Assembly: GCF_002261345.1 (NCBI RefSeq)
Contig: NZ_NEVT01000003.1
Span: forward strand, 310,001-374,000
Origin: Bordetella genomosp. 2
GTDB lineage: Bacteria > Pseudomonadota > Gammaproteobacteria > Burkholderiales > Burkholderiaceae_B
Length of the DNA: 64,000 bases
Direction of reading: 5' to 3'
Positions 1 through 8,148 of this stretch are shown in pieces (the first letter of the stretch is position 1; every line of letters begins with the position of its first letter). A program made the position numbers and the translations under genes. The notes under the pieces are model-generated. The model saw only the letters and a list, made by a program, of their open reading frames with translations, did not search any database and was not told where the DNA came from.

Positions 1-83
1 ACGATCCGCAAGGCCCGCTGCACCCGGGACACCCCGCCGCGGCGTAGTAGCATCGGCGTATCGTTGATTGCCAAGGAAGCCGC

Positions 84-689
84 ATGACCGTGCGCACCGA
101 TTTCCAGGACGGCCTGCCGCGCTGCGCCTGGGTGGACCATTCGCAGGGCTACCGGGACTACCACGACCTTGAGTGGGGCCGGCCGGTCGGCGACGACCGC
201 GACCTGTTCGAGCAACTGTGCCTGGAAGGCTTCCAGTCGGGCCTGAGCTGGCGCACCATCCTGGACAAGCGCGACGGGTTCCGCCGCGCCTTCGCCGATT
301 TCGACATCGACAAGGTGGCGCGCTACGGCGCGGCGCGGGTCGAGGCGCTGGTGGCCGATGCCGGCATCGTGCGCCACCGTGGCAAGATCGAGGCGGTGAT
401 CAACAACGCCCGCCGCGCCCAGGAAATGCGCGCCGCGCACGGCTCGCTGGGCGCCTACTTGTGGCGCTACGAAGCGCCGGCCGGCCCGCGCGCCGCGCAG
501 CCGGCGTCCGTGTCGGCGCAATCGCTGGCCTTGTCGAAAGACCTGAAGAAGCTCGGCTGGAAGTTCGTCGGCCCAACCACCGTGTACGCCTTCATGCAGG
601 CGGTGGGCATGGTCAACGACCACAGCCCGGGCTGCCATCATCACGCCGAATGCGAGCAGGCCCGGGCACGCTTCGTGCGTCCCGCCTGA
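84..689 (+). CDS. tag: DNA-3-methyladenine glycosylase I
   Basis: This 201-residue protein should excise 3-methyladenine from alkylated DNA in base-excision repair. It resembles E. coli Tag along its length: CAWVDH near the N terminus, YHDLEWG, the LEGFQSGLSW segment, a RHRGKI segment and a C-terminal VNDHSPGC. The four zinc ligands known for Tag (two Cys, two His) correspond to C14, H27, H180 and C184. The ATG at 84 follows an AAGGAAGC ribosome site. It is followed by 127 bp holding competing hairpins and then by asmA on the same strand. The C terminus after C184 (HHHAEC and onward) is family-variable. No disruption is seen. Confidence 0.95.
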   Translation: MTVRTDFQDGLPRCAWVDHSQGYRDYHDLEWGRPVGDDRDLFEQLCLEGFQSGLSWRTILDKRDGFRRAFADFDIDKVARYGAARVEALVADAGIVRHRGKIEAVINNARRAQEMRAAHGSLGAYLWRYEAPAGPRAAQPASVSAQSLALSKDLKKLGWKFVGPTTVYAFMQAVGMVNDHSPGCHHHAECEQARARFVRPA

Positions 690-701
690 GATCGCGGCGC
701 C

Positions 702-761
702 ATAGGCGGATTTGGAAAAATCCGCACACATTCTCTGGTAAAAATTCCAGTTTCCGCCTAT
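702..761 (+). other. Two mutually exclusive inverted repeats between tag and asmA
   Basis: ATAGGCGGA (702-710) is perfectly complementary to TCCGCCTAT (753-761). A tighter hairpin, GCGGATTT (706-713) with AAATCCGC (718-725) and a GGAA loop, uses five of the same left-arm bases, so the two stems cannot form together. A small CTGG/CCAG stem lies inside the outer pair. No T-run follows the short hairpin. It could be a 3' end for tag, a leader structure for asmA, or a DNA-level element. Confidence 0.5.
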
Positions 762-816
762 ACCCTGATAGCAAGGCCGGGCTGCATCGGGCGCGCCCGG
801 CAAAGGAACAGCGGCC

Positions 817-3015
817 ATGACGCGTACCAAGAAAGTACTGATCGGGCTGGGCGGCACCCTGGTCGTGCTGGTGGCGGCCCTGGTGCTGGTCGTCGCATTG
901 TTCGACTGGAACCAGCTCAAACCCACCATCAACGAGCGCGTGTCGGCCGCTATCGGGCGGCCCTTCGCCATCAATGGCGAATTGACCGTGCAATGGCGGC
1001 GCCCGGCCGACGAGACCGGCTGGCGCAGCTGGGTGCCATGGCCGCGCATCGCCATGGAGGACGTGGCCATCGGCAACCCCGACTGGGCCGAAGATCCGCA
1101 CATGGCCACGCTCCAGCGCGCCGAATTCAGCCTGTCGCCATTGCCGCTGCTGGCGCGGCGCGTGATGATCCGCCAGATCCAGCTGACCGGGCCGGCCGCC
1201 AGCCTGCAGCGCCTGAAGGACGGCCGCGCCAATTGGGTGTTCACGCTGCCGGAAAGCGGCGAGCCGTCGCCCTGGGTCATGGACATCGACAAGATCGGCT
1301 TCGACCAGGGCAAGGTGCGGTTTCGCGACGAGACCCTGCGCGCCGATGTCGAGGCGCAGATCGACCCGCTGGGCAAGCCCATTCCCTTCGCCGCCATCGC
1401 CGGCAAGCCGGCGGACGCGCAGCAGCAGCAGCCCGAAAGCAAGGCGGGCAAGCAGAAAGAGCAGGCGCAAGCCGGCGCCAGGGAACCGGACGCCCAGGCC
1501 GGGCAGCCGGAGGCCAAGACGGAAGGCCCGCGACAGAGTGCGGCCGGGCAGGGTGCCGCGCCGCCCGATTACGTGTTCGGCTGGCGGGTAAAAGGGCGCT
1601 ACAAGGGCCTGCCGCTGCGCGGCGAGGGCAAGATTGGCGGCATGCTGGCGATGCGCGACACGACCCTGCCGTTCCCGCTGCAGGCCGACGTGTCGGTGGG
1701 CGACACGCGCATTGCGCTGGCGGGCACGCTGACCGACCCGGCCAACCTGGGCGCGCTCGACCTGCGCCTGGAGCTGTCGGGCGCCACCATGTCCGACCTC
1801 TATCCCCTGACCGGCGTGACGCTGCCCGACACCCCGCGCTACGCCACCGACGGCCGGCTGGTCGCGCGCCTGCGCGAGCCGGGCGGCGCGGTGTTCCACT
1901 ACCGCGACTTCAACGGCAAGGTGGGCGCCAGCGACCTGCACGGCGACCTGACCTTCACCGCCGGCGCGCCGCGTCCCAAGCTGGCGGGCAAGCTGAATTC
2001 GCGCCTGCTGCGCATGCGCGACCTGGGTCCGCTGGTGGGCGTGCAGCCGGACGCCAAGACCGGCAAGGCGGCCGGCGGCAAGCCGCGGCAGGCCTCCGGC
2101 AAAGTGCTGCCGACCCAGGAGTTCCGCACCGACCGCTGGCGCGTCATGGACGCCGACGTGACCCTGACGGCCGACCGCATCATCTACGACGAAGACCTGC
2201 CGATCACCAAGTTCGACGTCCACCTGGTCATGGACAACGGCCTGCTGACGCTCGACCCGCTGCGCTTCGGCATGGCGGGGGGCTCCATCGACACCAAGCT
2301 GCGCCTGGACGGCGGCCGTACGCCGATGGCGGGCAAGGCCGAGATCGCCGCGCGCGGCCTGCGCCTGAAGCAGCTGTTCCCGAAGGTGGAATCGATGCAG
2401 CGGGCGCTGGGCCAGCTCAACGGCAACGCGGCGCTCACCGGCACCGGCAATTCCGTGGCGGCGCTGCTGGGCAGCGCCAGCGGCGACACGCGGCTGCTGA
2501 TCAACGACGGCGTCATCAGCCGCGCCTTGATGGAGATCGCCGGCCTGAACGTGGGCAACTACGTGGTCAGCAAGCTGTTCGGCGACGAAGAGGTCAAGAT
2601 CAACTGCGGCGCGGCCGACCTGCAGATGCAGCGCGGCGTGATGACGCCGCGCGTGTTCGTGTTCGACACCGAGAACGCCCTGGTGCAGATCGAGGGCAAC
2701 GCCAATTTCAAGGACGAGACCCTGGACCTGGACATCACGCCGCGCAGCAAGGGCGTGCGCGTATTCTCGCTGCGTTCGCCGCTGTATGTGCGCGGCACCT
2801 TCGGCGACCCGCAGGCCGGCGTCCAGGTGCTGCCGCTGGCCGCGCGCGGCGCGGGCGCCGTGGCGCTGGGCGTGCTGCTGACCCCGGTGGCCAGCCTGCT
2901 GGCGCTGGTGGCGCCCAGCGCCGGCGCGGAAGAAAACCAATGCGCCAAATTGCTGCAGGAAATGCGCCAGCCGCCCAAGGCGCCGCCCGCCAAGGGCCGG
3001 GCCGGCGGCAAATGA
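817..3015 (+). CDS. AsmA family protein
   Basis: This 732-residue protein has one N-terminal membrane segment (about residues 6-30, rich in L, V and A, followed by FDWNQLKP). A very large periplasmic part follows. This is the AsmA layout: inner-membrane-anchored proteins with a long beta-rich groove, thought to influence outer-membrane lipid or protein assembly. The AsmA-like opening (NERVSAAIGRPFAINGEL) and the C-terminal AsmA_2-type region (GNAALTGTGNSVAALLGSASGD, then RGVMTPRVFVFDTENALVQIEG) are visible. Residues about 196-250 are a low-complexity Q/A/K/P-rich insertion. It is the sole gene in its unit, with a TetR gene convergent downstream. The exact cargo is unknown. Confidence 0.9.
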   Translation: MTRTKKVLIGLGGTLVVLVAALVLVVALFDWNQLKPTINERVSAAIGRPFAINGELTVQWRRPADETGWRSWVPWPRIAMEDVAIGNPDWAEDPHMATLQRAEFSLSPLPLLARRVMIRQIQLTGPAASLQRLKDGRANWVFTLPESGEPSPWVMDIDKIGFDQGKVRFRDETLRADVEAQIDPLGKPIPFAAIAGKPADAQQQQPESKAGKQKEQAQAGAREPDAQAGQPEAKTEGPRQSAAGQGAAPPDYVFGWRVKGRYKGLPLRGEGKIGGMLAMRDTTLPFPLQADVSVGDTRIALAGTLTDPANLGALDLRLELSGATMSDLYPLTGVTLPDTPRYATDGRLVARLREPGGAVFHYRDFNGKVGASDLHGDLTFTAGAPRPKLAGKLNSRLLRMRDLGPLVGVQPDAKTGKAAGGKPRQASGKVLPTQEFRTDRWRVMDADVTLTADRIIYDEDLPITKFDVHLVMDNGLLTLDPLRFGMAGGSIDTKLRLDGGRTPMAGKAEIAARGLRLKQLFPKVESMQRALGQLNGNAALTGTGNSVAALLGSASGDTRLLINDGVISRALMEIAGLNVGNYVVSKLFGDEEVKINCGAADLQMQRGVMTPRVFVFDTENALVQIEGNANFKDETLDLDITPRSKGVRVFSLRSPLYVRGTFGDPQAGVQVLPLAARGAGAVALGVLLTPVASLLALVAPSAGAEENQCAKLLQEMRQPPKAPPAKGRAGGK

Positions 3016-3040
3016 GCCGCGGGTAGGCGCGCGCCGGCGC

Positions 3041-3652
3041 TCAGGCGGCCGGCGCGGCCAGCGCGTCCCAGGCGTGCATGGCCAGCCGCGCCGATTGCTG
3101 CAGGGCCTTGCGCGAGGCGCCGTCGCGCGCCTGGATCGCCATGCCGTGCAGCACTGTCGCGTAGAAGCCCGCCAGGGCCGGCAGGTCGGCGTCGGCCGGC
3201 AGCTCGCCCTGGCGCACGCCGTCGCGCAGCCGCTGCAGGATCAGCGTCTGCATCTGGCGCCGGCTGTCGCACAACATCTTGCGCACCGGGGCGTGGCCTT
3301 CGGCGCCGGTGGCCGCGCTCAGCACGATCATGCAGCCGCGCGGCCGGCCCGGCTGGGTGCCGGCGCGCGCCGCCGCCAGCAGCATGTTCTGGATGCCGTC
3401 GCGCGCGCTGGGCGCGCGCATCAGCTCGACATGCGTGCAACTGCCTTCCCCATTGCTGTAGAGCGCGACGGCCTCGCGGAACAACTGTTCCTTCGAGCCG
3501 AAGGCGCTGTACAGGCTGGGCGCGTTGATGCCCATCGCGGCCGTCAGGTCGGCCAGCGACGTGCCTTCGTAGCCTTTCTCCCAGAACAGATCCATGGCCT
3601 TGCGCAAGGCGGCGTCACGGTCGAAAGTGCGGGGGCGTCCTCGTTCTGCCAT
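3041..3652 (-). CDS. TetR/AcrR-family transcriptional regulator
   Basis: This 203-residue protein has an N-terminal TetR DNA-binding domain: RTFDRDAALRKAMDLFWEKGYEGTS, then an HTH at about residues 30-50 (LADLTAAMGINAPSLYSAF). The longer ligand-binding half resembles TetR_C regulators of SDR or quinone-responsive genes. It is divergent from the SDR gene starting at 3745. The 92-bp gap contains a 16-bp near-palindrome, so it most likely represses itself and the SDR. The ligand is not predictable. Confidence 0.9.
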   Translation of the reverse strand: MAERGRPRTFDRDAALRKAMDLFWEKGYEGTSLADLTAAMGINAPSLYSAFGSKEQLFREAVALYSNGEGSCTHVELMRAPSARDGIQNMLLAAARAGTQPGRPRGCMIVLSAATGAEGHAPVRKMLCDSRRQMQTLILQRLRDGVRQGELPADADLPALAGFYATVLHGMAIQARDGASRKALQQSARLAMHAWDALAAPAA

Positions 3653-3713
3653 GACAGGATTCTACCCGCCGCACCGCGGGCTTGACGCGGGGTGCCGGCT
3701 GGGCGATGATATT

Positions 3714-3729
3714 TGTATTGATCACTACA
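3714..3729. promoter_or_regulatory. Probable TetR operator
   Basis: TGTATTGATCACTACA is symmetric at 14 of 16 positions with a TGATCA centre. It lies 15 bp upstream of the SDR ATG and between the divergent TetR and SDR genes. Assignment to the TetR protein is inference from position and symmetry. Confidence 0.55.
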
Positions 3730-3744
3730 TATATTGGATTCAAC

Positions 3745-4486
3745 ATGTCAGACTTGAAAGGCAAGATCGCATTCGTCACCGGCGGCAGCCGCGGCATCGG
3801 GGCGGCCATCGCGCGGCGCCTGGCCGCGCAGGGGGGCCGATGTGGCCATTACTTACGTCAGCTCGCCGGACCGGGCCGAGGCGCTGGTCGCCGAGCTGCG
3901 CCAGGCGGGCCGCCGCGCCCATGCCTACGCGGCCGACGCGGCCGACCATGAGCAAGTGCGGGCCGCGGTGGCGCGCGCCGCCCAGGACCTGGGCGGGCTG
4001 GATATCCTGGTGAACAATGCCGGCATCTTCCTCGCCGGCGACATCCACGCCCTGCCGCATGCCGATTACCAGCGCACCATGGACGTCAACGTGGGCGCCG
4101 TGTATGCGGCCATCCAGGCCGCCGTGCCGCACCTGCCCGACGGCGGGCGCATCATCAACATCGGCAGTTGCCTGGCGGTGCGCACCGGCGAGCCCGGCCT
4201 GGCGGTATATGCCGCCAGCAAGGCGGCGCTGGTCGGGCTCACCAAGGGGCTGGCCCGCGACCTGGGGCCGCGCGGCATCACCGTGAACGTGGTGCACCCC
4301 GGGCCCATCGACACCGACATGAACCCGGCCGACCGCCAGGGCGCCGCCGAAAGCGCCGCCGGGCTGGCGCTGGGCCGCTACGGCCACGTGGACGACATCG
4401 CCGGCATGGTGGGCTACCTGGCCAGCGCCGATGCGCGCTACGTGACCGGTTCGGAAGTGTCGGTGGACGGCGGCTTCGGCGCCTGA
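3745..4486 (+). pseudogene. SDR-family oxidoreductase, frameshifted in a G6 run
   Basis: The ATG at 3745 opens a classical short-chain dehydrogenase: the nucleotide-binding motif TGGSRGIG lies at residues 12-19. The frame breaks at the six-G run 3831-3836. Removing one G restores LAAQGADVAITYVSS and joins it to the downstream frame that ends at 4486. The downstream part contains LVNNAGIF, a catalytic Ser in INIGSCLA, the YxxxK motif in VYAASKAAL, and the usual VSVDGGFGA end. The repaired protein would be 246 residues, a normal SDR length. As read, the gene is interrupted. It could be a true pseudogene, slippage in the G run, or a sequencing error. The divergent TetR gene probably regulates it. 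Confidence 0.85.
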
Positions 4487-4517
4487 GCGCCGCGCCCGGC
4501 CGGCGCGGGCCGGCGCA

Positions 4518-5309
4518 TCAGCCCGCGCTGGCCTGCATGTATTCGGCGGCGATCTGTTCGCTGGCGGTCCACAGGCGCTGCGCGCTTTCTTCGATGACCG
4601 CGTCGGTCATCGATTCGGACGGCAGCGTCTGCGCCAGGCTGCCGACCACGCGCTTGTCGGCCGGCAGCAGGATGGGCACGGCCACGCCGCCCAGGTTGGG
4701 CGTGATGCGCTCGCGGCTGATGGCATAGCCGCGCCGCCGGATGGCGGCCAGGTTGCGGCGGAAGCCATCCCAGCTGTCGCCCAGGTCGGCTGCGGCGATG
4801 GCGGGCGCATTGCGCAGGTAAGTCTGGCGCACGCGGTGCGGCGACAAATACGCCAGCAGCGCCAGCGAGGCCGCGCCCTGGAACAGCGGAAAGGGCACGC
4901 CGCGGGCGCGCCGCACCACGATGCGCCGGCCCTTGTGCACCAGCGTGTCGGGGCCTTCCTTGTAAATGCACAGCACCCGGTCGCGGTACAGGTTGTGCAG
5001 CAGCAGCACGCGGTTCTCGGCGTGCAGCGTCCGCAGCACCTTGCGGCCCGCCTTGTAGAGCGGGTCGGTCAGCTGCAGCAGATGTTCCAGTTCGATGATG
5101 CGCGGGCCCAGCGCGTAGGTGGCGCCCGAGGACGGCGCCAGCAGGCCGGCATCGCACAGTGCCTTCAGGTACCGGTAGGCCGTGGAGCGGGTGTAGCCCA
5201 GCAGCGACGAAATCTCTTCGATGCGCAGGATGGGCCTGTCCAGCGAAAACAGGTCGAGTATCTCGAAAGCCTTGCCCAGGCTGGATGAAGCGGTTTCCTT
5301 GGCGGTCAC
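4518..5309 (-). CDS. IclR-family transcriptional regulator
   Basis: This 263-residue protein is a full-length IclR regulator: an N-terminal winged helix (SLGKAFEILDLFSLDRPILR, then SSLLGYTRSTAYRYLKALCDAGLL) and a C-terminal effector domain (GVPFPLFQGAASLALLAYL; IRRRGYAISRERITPNLGGVAVPIL). It is divergent from the rraA-to-aldolase operon that begins at 5510. The 200-bp gap carries a good sigma-70-type promoter overlapped by an inverted repeat. It is the likely local regulator of that operon. The effector is presumably the operon's substrate or an intermediate. Confidence 0.92.
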   Translation of the reverse strand: MTAKETASSSLGKAFEILDLFSLDRPILRIEEISSLLGYTRSTAYRYLKALCDAGLLAPSSGATYALGPRIIELEHLLQLTDPLYKAGRKVLRTLHAENRVLLLHNLYRDRVLCIYKEGPDTLVHKGRRIVVRRARGVPFPLFQGAASLALLAYLSPHRVRQTYLRNAPAIAAADLGDSWDGFRRNLAAIRRRGYAISRERITPNLGGVAVPILLPADKRVVGSLAQTLPSESMTDAVIEESAQRLWTASEQIAAEYMQASAG

Positions 5310-5415
5310 GGAAGCGGTCCGAACGGTGGTCGATCGATGGACAGGTCAACAAGCCCCACATGATAAGCGTGGCTCCGGGCAGGGCAGCCATGCACACCAA
5401 AATAATAAAAAATCC

Positions 5416-5433
5416 CAATATACGAGAATATTG
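5416..5433. promoter_or_regulatory. Inverted repeat overlapping the rraA-operon -35 box
   Basis: CAATAT (5416-5421) and ATATTG (5428-5433) form an inverted repeat with a 6-bp spacer. Its right arm overlaps the TTGACA box at 5431. It is a plausible IclR operator; a site on the -35 box would suit repression. Confidence 0.5.
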
Positions 5434-5459
5434 ACATTACCTAAATGGAGGGATATCTT
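5431..5459 (+). promoter_or_regulatory. Sigma-70-type promoter of the rraA operon
   Basis: A perfect TTGACA (5431-5436) is followed by a 17-bp spacer and TATCTT (5454-5459, four of six consensus matches). It sits about 50 bp before the rraA ATG in an AT-rich stretch that contrasts with the GC-rich surroundings. Confidence 0.6.
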
Positions 5460-5509
5460 TCATTCCATCGCGGGCTCGCGCCCGCCATCGCCGCAAGGTC
5501 CCGAGTCCC

Positions 5510-6256
5510 ATGGTTGATCGCGCCGCCCCCCAGCAGAAGCCGCTCACCGGCCGCGTGCCGCCGGAAGCCGTGCGGCGCCGCGCCTTCCCGGCCCTGGCGC
5601 CGGACCTGCTGGAACGCTACGCCGCCATCGGCGACCTGACCCCCACCGCTTCCGACGCCATGGACAACCTGGGCCTGGCCGGCGTGGTGCCGGCTTCGGT
5701 GCTGGCGCCGCAGCTGCCCGGCCGCCTGGTCGGGCAGGCCGTCACCGTGCGCAACGCCGAACGCCCCGACACCGTGGCCGCCGCGGTGCGCGAAGGCAAG
5801 AGCCGCATGGGCGAGCACGAGGCCTACAACCTGGCCGAGCCGGGCAACGTGGTGGTCATCGAAGGCCTGGCGGGCGTGTCCAACCTGGGCGGCCAGTCAG
5901 CCATGGTGGCGCATCGCGCCGGCTGCGCCGGCGCCATCGTCGACGGCGGTTTTCGCGATCCGGACACCTCGCGCGGCCTGGGCTTCCCCATCTGGTCGCG
6001 CGGCGTCACGCCGGTGACCGGCAAATGGCGCCTGCAGACCGTGGAAATCAACGGCCGCGTGCGCATCGCCGGCGTCTCGGTGGACGCCGGCGACCTGGTG
6101 CTGGCCGACCAGGCCGGCGTGGCCTTCATCCCCTACGCGCAGGCGCAGGCGGTGCTGGCGGAAATGGAGCGCATCCAGGACGGCGACCGGCGCCAGCAGC
6201 GCGACATCGCGGCCGGCATCGACCTGCGCACGCTGGCCGCCACCAAGTACAAGTAG
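5510..6256 (+). CDS. RraA-family protein, probable 4-hydroxy-2-oxo acid aldolase
   Basis: This 248-residue protein belongs to the RraA/HMG-aldolase family. Members are either regulators of RNase E (RraA itself, about 160 residues) or class II aldolases that make pyruvate from 4-hydroxy-4-methyl-2-oxoglutarate-type substrates. The aldolase-type motif is present: NLGGQSA around residues 125-131 and an RD pair at R149-D150 in DGGFRDPD. It is longer than RraA and is first in an operon with a lactonase, a hydroxyacid dehydrogenase and an HpaI-type aldolase. That context favours a metabolic role over RNase regulation. Expression is likely from the TTGACA/TATCTT promoter just upstream. Confidence 0.85.
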   Translation: MVDRAAPQQKPLTGRVPPEAVRRRAFPALAPDLLERYAAIGDLTPTASDAMDNLGLAGVVPASVLAPQLPGRLVGQAVTVRNAERPDTVAAAVREGKSRMGEHEAYNLAEPGNVVVIEGLAGVSNLGGQSAMVAHRAGCAGAIVDGGFRDPDTSRGLGFPIWSRGVTPVTGKWRLQTVEINGRVRIAGVSVDAGDLVLADQAGVAFIPYAQAQAVLAEMERIQDGDRRQQRDIAAGIDLRTLAATKYK

Positions 6257-6301
6257 TCCGATAACAAGCAGTCCGATAAACGTTCCTCGAAGCAGGGAGC
6301 C

Positions 6302-7186
6302 ATGGAGACAAACATCGAATGCGTGGTCGGCGGCGCCGACATCCTGGGCGAAGTGCCGCTGTGGTGCGCGCGCACCCGGCGCCTGTGGTGGATCGACGTG
6401 CGGCGCAGCGCGCTGCAGTCATACGACCCGTCCGCCCGCCGGCACGAGGCCCGCCGCATGCCGGAAGGCATGTTGGTGGGGTCGATCGCGCTGCGCGAAG
6501 CCGGCGGCTTCCTGCTGGCCACCAATACCGGCCTGTACCGGTACGACCCGGCGCAGCCGCGCCCGCCCGAGTTCCTGGCCAACCCCGAGGCCGACAAGCC
6601 GGACAACCGCCTGAACGACGGCAAGTGCGACCGCCGCGGCCGCTTCTGGGTGGGCAGCATGCGCGATGCCCAGCGCCTGCCCGAAGGCACGCTGTACCGG
6701 TTCGATCCCGACCATTCCTGCCACCCGCAATTCGGCGGCATCGTGGTGCCCAACTCCATCGCCTGGAGCCCCGACGACCGCACCATGTATTTCGCCGACA
6801 CGCACCGGCAGGTCATCTGGGCATTCGACTTCGACCTGGACGACGGCGCCATCTCGAACCGGCGCGTCTTCAAGGACTGGACCGGGCACCATGGCCGCCC
6901 CGACGGCTCGACGGTGGACCGCGAAGGCTACCTGTGGAACTGCATGGTGGCCAGCGGCGAGCTGGTGCGGCTGGCGCCCGACGGCAGCGTCGACCGCGTC
7001 ATCGCGCTGCCGGTCACCAATCCCACTTGCCCGGCCTTCGGCGGCGAGAACCTGGACACCCTCTACATCACCAGCCATTCGCAGCGCATTCCGCCCGAGC
7101 GGCTGGCGGCCGAGCCCTGGGCGGGGGCATTGCTGGCGCTGGACGTGGGCGTGCGGGGCCTGCCCGAACCGCGCTTCGCCGGCTGA
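6302..7186 (+). CDS. SMP-30/gluconolactonase-family hydrolase
   Basis: This 294-residue protein fits the six-bladed SMP-30/regucalcin lactonase family, which hydrolyses aldonolactones using a divalent metal. The three metal ligands known from SMP-30 have clear counterparts with near-identical spacing: E17 (LGEVPLW), N151 (VPNSIAW) and D201 (GRPDGS). RLNDGKCD near residue 105 corresponds to the substrate-binding segment. It is preceded by a good GGGAG ribosome site, 46 bp after rraA and 17 bp before a Bug receptor gene. In this operon it would open a lactone to a sugar acid for the downstream enzymes. Confidence 0.9.
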   Translation: METNIECVVGGADILGEVPLWCARTRRLWWIDVRRSALQSYDPSARRHEARRMPEGMLVGSIALREAGGFLLATNTGLYRYDPAQPRPPEFLANPEADKPDNRLNDGKCDRRGRFWVGSMRDAQRLPEGTLYRFDPDHSCHPQFGGIVVPNSIAWSPDDRTMYFADTHRQVIWAFDFDLDDGAISNRRVFKDWTGHHGRPDGSTVDREGYLWNCMVASGELVRLAPDGSVDRVIALPVTNPTCPAFGGENLDTLYITSHSQRIPPERLAAEPWAGALLALDVGVRGLPEPRFAG

Positions 7187-7203
7187 CTCCACAAGGAATC
7201 GTC

Positions 7204-8148
7204 ATGCGTATCCTGTTCACATGGCTGGCGCTGGCCGGCATGCTGGCGGCCGCCCCGGCCGGCGCCAGCGACGTGGTGCGGCTGGTGGTGCCGTTCTCGG
7301 CCGGCGGGCCGGTCGACCAGGTGACGCGCATCCTGGCGCCCGGCCTGGAAGCGGCGCTGGGCGCCACGGTGGTGGTCGAGAACCGCGGCGGCGCCGGCGG
7401 CACCGTGGGCACCAACTACGTCGCCAAGTCCGCGCCCGATGGCCGCACGGTGCTGATGGCCACCTCCGGCTTCGTGATCTCGTCCGAGACCACGCCCAAC
7501 CTGCCTTACGACCCGCACAAGGACCTGGAACCGATCGCGCTGGTCGGCCAGGTGCAGACGCTGCTGGTGGTGCGGCCCTCGCTCGGGGTCGACAGCCTGG
7601 CCGAACTGGTCGCGCGCGCCAAGGCCGGCGAGCCGCTGTCGTTCGGCTCCACCGGCGTGGGCGGCACCATGCACGTGGGCGGCGAACTGCTCAACCGCGC
7701 CGCCGGCATCCATGCGCTGCACGTGCCGTATCGCGGCGCCGCGCCCGCCATCACCGCGCTGATCGGCGGCGAGATCGACATGGTCAACGCCGACGTGCCG
7801 GTGCTGCAACCCTACGTGAAGAGCGGCCGGGTCAAGGCCCTGGTGATCTACGACACCAAGCGTTCCGTCGAACTGCCCGACGTGCCCGACGCCGTCGAGG
7901 CGGGCTACCCGCAATTGCTGATGAGCAACTGGTACAGCGCCATGGTGCCGGCCGGCACGCCCGCCGCCGACAAGCAGAAACTGGAGCAAGCCTTCCTGGC
8001 CGCCATCTATACGCCCGCCATCGCCAAGCGCCTGGCCGAAGCCGGCCTGCGCGGACCGCTGGGCACGGCCGAGTTCCGCAAGAAACTCGATGCCGAGTTC
8101 GCGCGCTGGGTGCCGTTCCTGCGCGAAACCGGGCTGAGCGCACGATGA
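7204..8148 (+). CDS. Bug/TctC-family periplasmic solute receptor
   Basis: The protein has 314 residues, starting at the ATG at 7204 after an AAGGAATC ribosome site. A signal peptide of about 21 residues (MRILFTWLALAGMLAAAPAG, then AS) precedes the Bug fold: VRLVVPFSAGGPVDQVTR, then VVVENRGGAGGTVGTNYVAKSAPDGRT, and later FGSTGVGGTMHVGGELL and HVPYRGAAPAI. Such receptors bind small carboxylates in the periplasm and serve TctAB-type transporters. No TctA/TctB genes lie in this operon, so its membrane partner must be elsewhere. Its stop overlaps the next start (ATGA). Confidence 0.93.
   Translation: MRILFTWLALAGMLAAAPAGASDVVRLVVPFSAGGPVDQVTRILAPGLEAALGATVVVENRGGAGGTVGTNYVAKSAPDGRTVLMATSGFVISSETTPNLPYDPHKDLEPIALVGQVQTLLVVRPSLGVDSLAELVARAKAGEPLSFGSTGVGGTMHVGGELLNRAAGIHALHVPYRGAAPAITALIGGEIDMVNADVPVLQPYVKSGRVKALVIYDTKRSVELPDVPDAVEAGYPQLLMSNWYSAMVPAGTPAADKQKLEQAFLAAIYTPAIAKRLAEAGLRGPLGTAEFRKKLDAEFARWVPFLRETGLSAR

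Noticed and set aside
613-2940. A 775-codon open frame on the minus strand antisense to asmA
   Set aside because: It lies fully opposite a well-supported AsmA gene, has low-complexity R/A/H/Q-rich content typical of antisense frames in GC-rich DNA, and no domain.
6319-7203. A long N-terminal extension of the Bug receptor at 7204
   Set aside because: The extension overlaps the lactonase gene out of frame; the signal peptide at 7204 and its ribosome site define the true start.
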